Part shown: one piece after another, positions 1 to 6,734 of the stretch
How the letters are laid out: the number at the start of each line of letters is the position of its first letter
How positions within the stretch are numbered: the first letter of the stretch is position 1
Assembly (NCBI GenBank): GCA_016212245.1
Contig: JACRGU010000034.1
Span: 1-7,224, forward strand
From: Nitrospirota bacterium
Lineage (GTDB): Bacteria; Nitrospirota; Thermodesulfovibrionia; Thermodesulfovibrionales; SM23-35
DNA length: 7,224 bases
Direction: 5' to 3'
Made by a program: the position numbers and the translations under genes
Notes under the pieces: generated by a model
What the model saw: only the letters and a program-made list of their open reading frames with translations
Told to the model about the DNA's origin: nothing
The model's database searches: none

Positions 1-25
1 CTGTCTGTCTCTGGATTTCAGACAT
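1..25 (-). CDS. Possible start of a further downstream gene (first eight codons only)
   Basis: After the TAA of the acyltransferase gene, a minus-strand ATG at 25 opens a frame reading MSEIQRQT to the window edge. Only a weak GAAG precedes it. A second ATG at 53, overlapping the stop as TAATG, closes after 11 codons and is less likely. The 27-base gap would match the spacing of the rest of the operon. Too little is visible for any product assignment. Confidence 0.25.
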
Positions 26-52
26 TATTCAAGACTTCGGGGCAGATAATCA

Positions 53-1195
53 TTATGCGGGTAATGGCCATATATTGGGCCTGTCTGTATCACCGTCAGA
101 CTTTACCAGATATGTATCTCGGGGTTCTAAATATATGGTTTCTGAGAAGTTAATTCTCCAGAGGACACTGATAGTATCTATGGTGAATTTGAGGGGTTGA
201 AAAAGTCCAGCTAAGCTACACAGTGGAGGGTTATAAGTAGGGTCTTGTTGTTTGAATCCAATGTCTAAAAGTACAGGCCTTAAACGGCTTGAGGTGCATT
301 GAAAATCTGCAGCCCAGCAACCCTCTCTTCTGGCCCAGCTTAAGACGCCACGGATCAGGTCAATAAAATCAGCATTCATTTTACCATGCCAGACACCTGA
401 ATCACCCGGAATCAATTCAATTATACGCAAAACCTTCCCATGATTGAAGGCATTGTTCTCCGGTGAATAAATCCTCTCTATACGTGATACAACTATCCCA
501 GCACAGTTAGGTTCTCCAAAAAATAAATATTTGAATCCTGCACTTTCAATATACCGCCAGCGCCAGAAATCCTCATTTCTATATAGCGAAAAAAGTGGCA
601 CCCCATCGGTGCTTCTCTCCCACAGGGCCTGTAGTTGTAAAGTATCCGGTGCTATGGGGCTAATCTCTCTGCCAGGGTTAATGCTCCTCGTCCATGTCAG
701 AACCTCTTCATATAGAGCTGGCTTAACCATCAGTGTTTTATAACCCTCAGCATCAAGCGGCAATATATATCGCAGCAGTGCCTCCATACAGGTAAAATTT
801 CTCTTTGAAAGATAACGGATAGTATCATTGTTAGCTCCAAGACAGACCAAAACATGGGCAAGTTCTTCTGTCTTTAATAGCATTAATATTCCCAAACCGC
901 CACCTCTATAATCAGGCCTGACAAGCCATAATGCGAGGGCGAGGCCTGGTACTATTTTAGTGTCTTTATATGGAATTTGATAGAGACCCGGGATGCTCCC
1001 TAAAAAACCTATCAGCTTGTTTTGGACAAACAATATTCTGGCTGTGGAAGATTTTGATAAAGGGCCATATCCTTTATACTGCCATTCAAACAAGGCCCTA
1101 TCAAGAAGAGGATGGTCTTCTCTCCAGTGATTTTTTAATAACCCTCTTAACTCATTCCAGCAGTCCTCGGTATATGGCCTTATATCAGCATTCAT
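53..1195 (-). CDS. GNAT-like acyltransferase with two GNAT-type halves
   Basis: A 380-residue cytoplasmic protein. The N-terminal half (about 3-150) has GNAT features: a strand ending IGFLGSIPG (62-70) and the strand-turn LALWLVRPDYRGGGLG (87-102), whose R97-G-G-G-L-G102 resembles the pyrophosphate-binding loop for an acyl-CoA or acyl-pantetheine arm. The second half (about 190-330) has a similar plan, with FWRWRYIES (210-218), the substrate-side strands VSRIERIY and VLRIIELIP, and SWARREGCWAADFQ (286-299). The protein ends in a charged SDGDTDRPN stretch (366-374). Its position directly after the ACP (ATGA overlap; GAGAGG nine bases upstream of the ATG at 1195) suggests that it transfers the ACP-bound acyl group to a sugar amine or hydroxyl. 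That role is inference; no biochemically defined relative is recognised. The stop TAA is at 53-55. An acetyl-CoA-dependent enzyme is the main alternative. Confidence 0.8.
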   Translation of the reverse strand: MNADIRPYTEDCWNELRGLLKNHWREDHPLLDRALFEWQYKGYGPLSKSSTARILFVQNKLIGFLGSIPGLYQIPYKDTKIVPGLALALWLVRPDYRGGGLGILMLLKTEELAHVLVCLGANNDTIRYLSKRNFTCMEALLRYILPLDAEGYKTLMVKPALYEEVLTWTRSINPGREISPIAPDTLQLQALWERSTDGVPLFSLYRNEDFWRWRYIESAGFKYLFFGEPNCAGIVVSRIERIYSPENNAFNHGKVLRIIELIPGDSGVWHGKMNADFIDLIRGVLSWARREGCWAADFQCTSSRLRPVLLDIGFKQQDPTYNPPLCSLAGLFQPLKFTIDTISVLWRINFSETIYLEPRDTYLVKSDGDTDRPNIWPLPA

Positions 1196-1452
1196 ATATC
1201 AACACCTCTCATCCTCAAAACCCGCATAATGCCTTCCACATCTCTCATTTCCGGGACATCCTCGGTTTGAAATGTTATATTGAATGCTGCCTCTATCTCC
1301 ATTGTTAGGGTCAGATGCTGAAAAGAGTCCCACCTCTCAACATCTTCCTGGCGCAGTTCAGGGGTTACTCTTTCTCTGGGGATTTGAAATGTGGTGGAAA
1401 TAATTTCTGATAATCTTTCATAGGCATAAGTGTTATATGTGACTTTCTTCAT
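1192..1452 (-). CDS. Stand-alone acyl carrier protein
   Basis: A small 86-residue ACP that holds an acyl group on a 4'-phosphopantetheine arm. The attachment site is the Ser in WDSFQHL (S43), followed by the helix LTLTMEIEAAFNITF, the recognition helix of the fold. The C-terminal EDVPEMRDVEGIMRVL matches the usual third/fourth helix pattern. The motif is DSF rather than the fatty-acid DSL, and this WDSxxH form is common in ACPs paired with FkbH-like proteins, which argues for a dedicated carrier rather than the fatty acid synthase ACP. The ATG at 1452 overlaps the end of the FkbH-like gene by 20 bases and has AAGGA five bases upstream. The stop TGA overlaps the next start as ATGA. No ketosynthase and no phosphopantetheinyl transferase is visible in the window, so activation must come from elsewhere in the genome. 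Confidence 0.93.
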   Translation of the reverse strand: MKKVTYNTYAYERLSEIISTTFQIPRERVTPELRQEDVERWDSFQHLTLTMEIEAAFNITFQTEDVPEMRDVEGIMRVLRMRGVDI

Positions 1453-3157
1453 AGGATTCCTTGTTTACTTTTTCAGAATCAATCTCTATAAGTTCGATAT
1501 GAGATGGTAGTGGAAAATCTTTCTCAATGGGCCAGATGTATGTTGTTGGTTCATTATCCTGTTGAAATCCTGAACCAGATAAAAAATCTGCACATGGTTT
1601 ATTTTTACTGGTCGGGATATATCTCCCTATCAGGCGAGATACATCTGAAACACGTACATAAGATATGGCTTTATGCAGCATCGTCTGTTCTACACCACGC
1701 CCCATAACCCTACAGCTCAACAAAAAATCATCTATATAAGCTGACCCGGCTTCTATCCTCAGACTCGCTAATCCAGTCGTACCATAATCACCAAACCTGT
1801 CTGAGACCCTGAACAACCAGATATAATGGTTTTTATGCTGGCTCCACTGCCATAGCTCAGATTCGCTCATCCTGCGGGTTACCAGATTGAACTGATTTGT
1901 CTTGTTTAACATCTGTGCTGCCCTTGGAAGGTTAGCCCTATTTATACACTCAACCGTCACCCTAAGTTGAAGTGTCTTGAGCCAGTCCTCAATTGAACTA
2001 AAGTTCTTTTTGATCTCACGCCGCCTGCGCTCAGCTACATATTGTTGTGTTCTGACAGAATCCTCCTTTGTAATTGCAGGCATATCAAAACATCGCAGCC
2101 TGCGGATTGTCTGTGCAAAAAGAGCAGGGTCTTCCGGCCAGTCAGGCACAAATACCTCTGGCAATGTTTCTTTAATCCTTGCCCGCTCTGCTGGGTGGTC
2201 ATCTATAAATACAACTGATTGCAGGCCAAGGTTGAGTTCTGTTACTAAGTCTACAAGGTTTTCGGCTTTGTCATTCCAGTTAATCCGCCATCCTGCAAAA
2301 TCATCCCGGCGTAACACCATTTCAGGATGCTTATTTATGGCCTCAAGGGCTGTTGATTCTTCATTCTTGCTTACAATCGCAAGTAAAATCCCCCATCGTT
2401 TCAATGTTAAAAGGGCCCTCTGAAATTCTGCAAAAGACTCTCCGATAGGGTCAGTTCCGCCGATACTTAAATTTTCCCAGCCAACCTCCCCTACAATCCC
2501 ACCCCACATGGTATTGTCGAGGTCGAGGGCAATTAATTTCTTACCCTGTCCGAATGTCCCTGCAATAGCAGCCTTAATATCTAATGCAGCCTCTATAAAA
2601 ACCTTTCGGCCGAAGGAAATCTTCCCTAAGGCCCACATCTTTGGGTCATGGGCATTTTCACCGGCTGAGGCTATCCAGTATTGAGAGTTGAGGATAAAGA
2701 CATTCGGGAGTGATTTTAGCTTTTCAGTGAGTTGTAGATTCATCCGCATTAAGCTCGGTGTAATCCCCATAGGATGGCGAAAATCAATCATTCCAAGCCC
2801 TCTATTTAAATATGGCAGAGCCCAACTTGCCACAAGCACTAAACGAACGTTCGGGGCGATCTGTGCTATAAGTGCAGTAAATTCATTCACCTCTTTAATT
2901 ATAGTTCTATCTTTTACATCTATACCGTATAATCGCTTGCCAAAGGCAGGTACTGCCCGCTCAGGCCGTGTCCAGATTACTACAATATCAGGAAGTGGAT
3001 TCCAGCAGGGCAGTGAATGGTCGAGAAGCACCTGGCTGACCTGGTCAAATGGGGCGAGTGTTACTTCAATTGGAGGAGGGCCTTCCTGAAGAAATGGTAT
3101 TAACGGGTTCAGTGTGCTGTCACCAATCAGAAGGCACCTATATGTATCGGTCTTCAT
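1433..3157 (-). CDS. FkbH-like HAD-IIIC protein (predicted glyceryl-ACP loading enzyme)
   Basis: Characterised FkbH-like proteins take the glyceryl group of 1,3-bisphosphoglycerate, remove phosphate and load it as a thioester on an acyl carrier protein. This 574-residue protein has the full family layout. An N-terminal SGNH-like region (about 5-200) has IGDST at 11-15. The HAD domain (about 206-360) has DLDNTMWGG (212-220) with the Asp pair D212/D214, VSKN (262-265) and VFIDDHPAER (316-325). A GNAT-like C-terminal domain (about 398-530) has RAAQMLNKTNQFN (412-424), SDRFGDYG (452-459) and SCRVMGRG (481-488). The ATG at 3157 overlaps the preceding stop as ATGA and has AGGTGGA five bases upstream. 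A farther upstream in-frame start would only add a Cys/Arg-rich stretch read out of frame from the SDR gene. The last 20 bases overlap the ACP gene, which is the expected partner. The family is firm; the exact acyl unit is inferred. Confidence 0.93.
   Translation of the reverse strand: MKTDTYRCLLIGDSTLNPLIPFLQEGPPPIEVTLAPFDQVSQVLLDHSLPCWNPLPDIVVIWTRPERAVPAFGKRLYGIDVKDRTIIKEVNEFTALIAQIAPNVRLVLVASWALPYLNRGLGMIDFRHPMGITPSLMRMNLQLTEKLKSLPNVFILNSQYWIASAGENAHDPKMWALGKISFGRKVFIEAALDIKAAIAGTFGQGKKLIALDLDNTMWGGIVGEVGWENLSIGGTDPIGESFAEFQRALLTLKRWGILLAIVSKNEESTALEAINKHPEMVLRRDDFAGWRINWNDKAENLVDLVTELNLGLQSVVFIDDHPAERARIKETLPEVFVPDWPEDPALFAQTIRRLRCFDMPAITKEDSVRTQQYVAERRRREIKKNFSSIEDWLKTLQLRVTVECINRANLPRAAQMLNKTNQFNLVTRRMSESELWQWSQHKNHYIWLFRVSDRFGDYGTTGLASLRIEAGSAYIDDFLLSCRVMGRGVEQTMLHKAISYVRVSDVSRLIGRYIPTSKNKPCADFLSGSGFQQDNEPTTYIWPIEKDFPLPSHIELIEIDSEKVNKESYEESHI
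1458..1462 (-). promoter_or_regulatory. Ribosome binding site of the ACP gene
   Basis: AAGGA on the minus strand lies five bases before the ACP ATG at 1452, within the coding end of the FkbH-like gene. It could allow extra ACP synthesis beyond simple coupling. Confidence 0.65.
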
Positions 3158-4320
3158 ACAAGTCCACCTGTTACAGGTATGTTTGTGCCGTTTACAAATG
3201 CACCACCTTCTCCGCAAAGGAAGGCAACCATTTCAGCCACCTCTTCTGGCTCGACAAGACGGCCTGAAGGATTCTTTCTTGCCTCAGCAAGTTTTGCCTG
3301 GTTTGAGACCTTTGAGGTCAGGTCAGTAACCATCATTGACGGAGAAATCATGTTTGCAGTTATCCCGAATGGAGCGAGCTCTATAGATAGGGATTTCGTA
3401 AGACCCCAGAGTGCATTCTTTGCTGTAATATAAGCAGTCATATGTTTCTGAGGGACACCGAACATGAAAGATGTTCCGATAGTGATAATCCTGCCGTATT
3501 TTATCTCTTTCATATGCCCGATGGTCGGTATAACAATATTCAGTAAGCCATGAACATACACCTGCCAGTGCAAATCAAGGGTGTCATACAAACCCATATT
3601 AAGAGGTGTTTCACTTACAGGGGCACTTGCTGCATGGACGACAATTGATACATGCCCTATCTGTCTGAATACCTGTTCTAAGACATTACCAACATCCTCT
3701 CGTTTTGTTATGTCAACAGCAAAATGGGCTACCTCGTTGTTTTGGTATTCCTTTAAGACTGTAACTGCATCCTCGGACAGGTTCCTTGAAAGCATTGCGA
3801 CCTTTATGCCTTCTTTAAGCAGACGTTTGGTTATAGCGAGGCCAAGACCTCGAGAACCACCTGTAACAACAGCCACCTGCTCTTTCAGATTAACCATGGG
3901 ATACCTCCTTGGTAATTTTTCTAAGCATGTAACCCGACATGAACCGCTAAGAACAATATCTTTTCCCTTAAAAATGTTTATCCCTAATTTTACCATACCC
4001 GCTGCTATAGAACTCTGCAAAACCTCCAATTCTATCCTGACCTTATCTCCCAGGAAAACAGGATTTTTGAACTGAACCTGCAAATCTGACCACAGTGCTC
4101 CATGGCCGGGCATCTCAGTTCCTATGATTCGGCTCAATTCTGCAAGTAAAATTGCACCGTGAGCAACCGGGCGGGCAAATCCGTAGCTTTTTGCTTCCTC
4201 TCTGGATATATGAATGGGATTTAAATCACCTGAAAACTCACCGAACCTGATTACACGTTCTTCTGAAACATGGAATTCACATGAGTATTTTGTACCTGAC
4301 TCTGGTAGCATTCTGGTCAT
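3154..4320 (-). CDS. Fusion of MaoC-like hydratase and short-chain dehydrogenase/reductase
   Basis: Two enzymes in one chain of 388 residues from the ATG at 4320. Residues about 10-130 form a MaoC/(R)-hydratase hotdog domain with the motif FSGDLNPIH: D32 and H37 are the expected catalytic pair, followed by GFARPVAHG. Residues about 143-388 form a classical SDR: TGGSRGLG (153-160) for the dinucleotide, D203 in VDIT, S284, and Y297-x3-K301, with the correct 13-residue Ser-Tyr spacing. The C-terminus PVTGGLV is typical of FabG-like enzymes. The predicted role is hydration/dehydration and NAD(P)H-dependent reduction or oxidation of a hydroxyacyl/ketoacyl thioester, probably on the ACP encoded two genes downstream. 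The start is uncertain. A TTG at 4332 has GGTGG 11 bases upstream and would add four residues; the ATG at 4320 has no clear Shine-Dalgarno. The stop TGA overlaps the FkbH start (ATGA). Oddity: the usual catalytic Asn of the SDR tetrad is His257. Confidence 0.9.
   Translation of the reverse strand: MTRMLPESGTKYSCEFHVSEERVIRFGEFSGDLNPIHISREEAKSYGFARPVAHGAILLAELSRIIGTEMPGHGALWSDLQVQFKNPVFLGDKVRIELEVLQSSIAAGMVKLGINIFKGKDIVLSGSCRVTCLEKLPRRYPMVNLKEQVAVVTGGSRGLGLAITKRLLKEGIKVAMLSRNLSEDAVTVLKEYQNNEVAHFAVDITKREDVGNVLEQVFRQIGHVSIVVHAASAPVSETPLNMGLYDTLDLHWQVYVHGLLNIVIPTIGHMKEIKYGRIITIGTSFMFGVPQKHMTAYITAKNALWGLTKSLSIELAPFGITANMISPSMMVTDLTSKVSNQAKLAEARKNPSGRLVEPEEVAEMVAFLCGEGGAFVNGTNIPVTGGLV
3163..3169 (-). 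promoter_or_regulatory. Ribosome binding site of the FkbH-like gene
   Basis: AGGTGGA on the minus strand lies five bases before the ATG at 3157, inside the last codons of the SDR domain. It selects this ATG over upstream in-frame starts and fits coupled translation across the ATGA overlap. Confidence 0.7.
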
Positions 4321-4357
4321 TACATTGGACAATAATAGCTATACCACCGTAAGTAAA

Positions 4358-5932
4358 TCATTTCCGTAAATATATTTCCATTGCCTTCAGACTCATAGAT
4401 TTTTTCATGAATATTTTTACAAAGACCTCGGCTATTTTATGCCAGAATGTAGCTGGTTTTATTACCTTTCTTTCAACACCGTATTCAGACAGATTTCTGA
4501 AAAACCATCCATATAGCCTGGTAAAAACTGAGATATAAAATCTGTTGCGATAAAGGAACTTAGATGTAAGCAAGGTTATCAACCACGAGGGAACCTCCCT
4601 GTTTCTCTGCATCATGTATAACATATTAAAATAGTTCTTCTTTAAGGTCATTGTAGATTTATTGTACCATTCATGAGGGTCTTTAATTAGTCCTTCTCGC
4701 AGTGCACGATTAAATAGTTCTGTCCCAGGGTATAGGTTTAAAGAATAAAGGCTCAGGGAAAAGGGTCTCGGCAGTCTGGAGATAAATCTTAATGAAGTAA
4801 CGATATCCTCTTCTGTCTCCCATGGATTATCTGTGATAAACATATAGCCGATTTTTTTGATCTTTAACTTTTTGAATATATTTGCTGCCTTTATAATATG
4901 CTCATCAGTTTCAGGTCTCCAGTAAATATCTTTTCTTACATTCTTAGAGCCGGACTGAATCCCCATCTTCACAGAAACAAAGCCTGCATCCAGCAGTAGA
5001 TTCAGTTTATCTTCTCTTACAGCAGTGGGGATAACACCGGACGATGAAAAAGGAAGACCGACTTTCGTTTTCCATTTTGAAGAAAATTCCTCGATGTAAT
5101 CTAATTTGAGGGACATAATAGTGTCGTCCCTGAACATGACCCTCTGGATAGGGCCATATTTATCCTGGACATACTTAATTTCATCAATAACTCTATCAAC
5201 ACTCCTTATCCGCAAACGCCGGTTTTTATCTACACTGTTTGTACAGAAAGTACATTTCATGGGACAACCACGAGCAATCATAGTTGGATATTGCCTGAGC
5301 AGATATTTATCCGCATCCTTTTGTGTAACTTCCCTGATTACTTCATTATCAATTAAATAATGGTCCGCAGGACCCTGGTCCGGGAAAGGCAATTCATCGA
5401 GATTCTCAACAAAACTGACAGCAGGATTTTTTATACTGTCACCTCTAAACCACAAACCATGGATATCCTTTCTTAACTCGTTATTCATCAAGCCCTGGAC
5501 ATATTCTGTCATGCTCACCTCGCCTTCGCCTACACACACCACATCAGCATGTTGCAGACATTCGGTGGGATTTATTGTAGGATGCTTCCCACCCCATATA
5601 ACAGGGATATCCCCTATGGATTCCTTTATCCTTTTTGTTAATTGAACTGCATTGAAAAAACCCGAGGTCAATAAAGAGACCCCGACTAAAGAGGCATCTT
5701 TGCAAATTCCTAATACCTGTTCTACAACTGACTCACTGAACTCCAAGCAACCCGGTGTATTTTTAGCCGCACTCATAATGGTCTGCGTAGGAATTATCGA
5801 TTTTGTAATTTCTGTTAGATACAGAACCCTGACTTCTGCCCCCAATTGTTTCAGTTTGGCAGCTATTATGTTTAAGCCATAAGTAGAGCCTATTGGTGAA
5901 TTGACTATAAGTACGACTTTAAAATTTAACAT
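4358..5932 (-). CDS. B12-binding-domain radical SAM protein (class B-like layout)
   Basis: A 524-residue enzyme with an N-terminal cobalamin-binding-like Rossmann domain (about 1-150) and a radical SAM TIM-barrel (about 215-420). The first domain shows VGVSLLTSG (83-91), VIWGGKHPT (111-119) and VGEGE (134-138). I see no DxHxxG motif, as is usual for this subgroup. The iron-sulfur motif is C223-x3-C227-x2-C230. MFRDD (266-270) and MGIQSGS (323-329) are typical barrel elements. The tail (420-524) is basic, aromatic and unassigned. Relatives catalyse methylation of unactivated carbon or phosphorus, ring formation and other radical reactions, so the reaction cannot be read from sequence. The chosen ATG at 5932 places VVLIVNSPIGSTYGLN right at the protein start, as the fold requires. 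The in-frame TTG at 5983 and ATG at 5965 would add 17 or 11 residues overlapping the methyltransferase and lack a Shine-Dalgarno. The chosen start has only AGGA 14 bases upstream, so initiation may depend on coupling. Confidence 0.88.
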   Translation of the reverse strand: MLNFKVVLIVNSPIGSTYGLNIIAAKLKQLGAEVRVLYLTEITKSIIPTQTIMSAAKNTPGCLEFSESVVEQVLGICKDASLVGVSLLTSGFFNAVQLTKRIKESIGDIPVIWGGKHPTINPTECLQHADVVCVGEGEVSMTEYVQGLMNNELRKDIHGLWFRGDSIKNPAVSFVENLDELPFPDQGPADHYLIDNEVIREVTQKDADKYLLRQYPTMIARGCPMKCTFCTNSVDKNRRLRIRSVDRVIDEIKYVQDKYGPIQRVMFRDDTIMSLKLDYIEEFSSKWKTKVGLPFSSSGVIPTAVREDKLNLLLDAGFVSVKMGIQSGSKNVRKDIYWRPETDEHIIKAANIFKKLKIKKIGYMFITDNPWETEEDIVTSLRFISRLPRPFSLSLYSLNLYPGTELFNRALREGLIKDPHEWYNKSTMTLKKNYFNMLYMMQRNREVPSWLITLLTSKFLYRNRFYISVFTRLYGWFFRNLSEYGVERKVIKPATFWHKIAEVFVKIFMKKSMSLKAMEIYLRK

Positions 5933-5948
5933 ATTTTTTATATTAATC

Positions 5949-6719
5949 CTATTCAAGAATTGCATAAGAAATGAATGTATCAAAGGGAAATCTCTGTATC
6001 CTAAGATTATTGATGCCTATCTCCTTCAATACCGCTATCGTCTCTCCAGGGAATGTCTCTGCATTAAGCTCATCAAATGCGATGATGCCTCCTTTCGGTA
6101 TCCTCGGGACAAAGTGCCTTAATGCCACAACAGTAGGCTCATATACATCGACATCAATATAGAGCAGACTCACAACCGTGTGGGGATTTTTCTTCAGATA
6201 CCGAGGGACGGTCTTCTTTATATCGCCCCTTACGAGTATGACCTTGTTTATATGGCTCAGGCTACGATTTAAATCATAAAGCCTTATACTCTCCTTCAGG
6301 TCTTCATATGAATCAACAGCGAGCCCTCCCTTTTTTACTAACTCGGAAGTCCCTGTCCTGTCTTCCTTTGTAATGCCTGTAAACCCTGCAAATGTATCAA
6401 ATCCAATAATCTTACGCTGGTAATTTACCGGCTCAAATATTGCACTTAATTGAGCCCATGTCATAAGTCCTCCGCCAAAAAGGACTCCACACTCTACGAT
6501 CGAACCCTGAACACTGAGTATCTTTTTGAATATCTCATATCTTGAAAGAAATTTGGTGATAGACTGGCGTGGTGCATACTTTGTGAAGTTCTGCATTTTT
6601 TCAACATGAGAGCCAATGCTTTTTGCTATGTATTTCTCAAGGGCAATCCTGTATTCGGTCTCTCTTTCAGTGGTGGTCTTTAACTCCTGAAAACGTTTTG
6701 GATCTCTATGTCTCTTCAT
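5949..6719 (-). CDS. TylF/MycF-type class I SAM-dependent methyltransferase
   Basis: A predicted cytoplasmic O-methyltransferase of 256 residues. After a charged helical N-terminus of about 55 residues it shows SAM motif I, VECGVLFGGG (75-84), then IGFDTFAGF (105-113) with the acidic residue expected to hold the SAM ribose. Next come YIDVDVYEPT (187-196) and GGIIAFDELN (210-219). D189, D216 and E217 sit where macrocin O-methyltransferase relatives bind a divalent metal. TylF and MycF methylate sugar hydroxyls of macrolides, so in this polysaccharide setting a sugar, or the hydroxyl of a glyceryl unit, is a reasonable substrate; this is inference. The ATG start is supported by a strong AAGGAG five bases upstream. 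The gene lies 15 bases after the GT9 stop and 16 bases before the preferred radical SAM start, which fits one operon. The stop is TAG. A small-molecule methyltransferase of a related family is the main alternative. Confidence 0.85.
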   Translation of the reverse strand: MKRHRDPKRFQELKTTTERETEYRIALEKYIAKSIGSHVEKMQNFTKYAPRQSITKFLSRYEIFKKILSVQGSIVECGVLFGGGLMTWAQLSAIFEPVNYQRKIIGFDTFAGFTGITKEDRTGTSELVKKGGLAVDSYEDLKESIRLYDLNRSLSHINKVILVRGDIKKTVPRYLKKNPHTVVSLLYIDVDVYEPTVVALRHFVPRIPKGGIIAFDELNAETFPGETIAVLKEIGINNLRIQRFPFDTFISYAILE

Positions 6720-6724
6720 TTTTG

Positions 6725-6730
6725 CTCCTT
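6725..6730 (-). promoter_or_regulatory. Ribosome binding site of the TylF-type methyltransferase
   Basis: AAGGAG on the minus strand sits five bases before the ATG at 6719. It lies in the 15-base gap after the GT9 stop and fixes the methyltransferase start. Confidence 0.8.
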
Positions 6731-6734
6731 TATT

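Noticed and set aside
1..13. Short CTGT-type repeat at the left edge
   Set aside because: Only two to three copies of a 4-base unit; too short to be a meaningful repeat.
1977..2423. Plus-strand open frame of 148 codons
   Set aside because: It is antisense to the HAD core of the FkbH-like gene, Ser/Arg-rich and without domain features, as expected for a shadow frame.
2688..3089. Plus-strand open frame of 133 codons
   Set aside because: It is antisense to the N-terminal region of the FkbH-like gene, with low-complexity Ser/Thr content and no motif.
3158..3217. N-terminal extension of the FkbH-like protein from 3217
   Set aside because: It is Cys/Arg/His-rich sequence produced by reading the SDR gene out of frame; the ATG at 3157 has an ATGA overlap and a well-placed AGGTGGA.
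3581..4075. Plus-strand open frame of 164 codons
   Set aside because: It lies wholly opposite the MaoC-SDR gene, whose protein motifs are unmistakable; the plus-strand translation has no recognisable domain.
5933..5948. AT-rich gap as an internal promoter (-10-like TAATAT/TATAAA)
   Set aside because: No convincing -35 element lies at about 17 bases, and the gap is only 16 bases inside a tight operon.
5933..5983. Longer start (TTG 5983 or ATG 5965) for the radical SAM protein
   Set aside because: The extra residues precede the expected first strand of the B12-binding fold, overlap the methyltransferase and have no Shine-Dalgarno.
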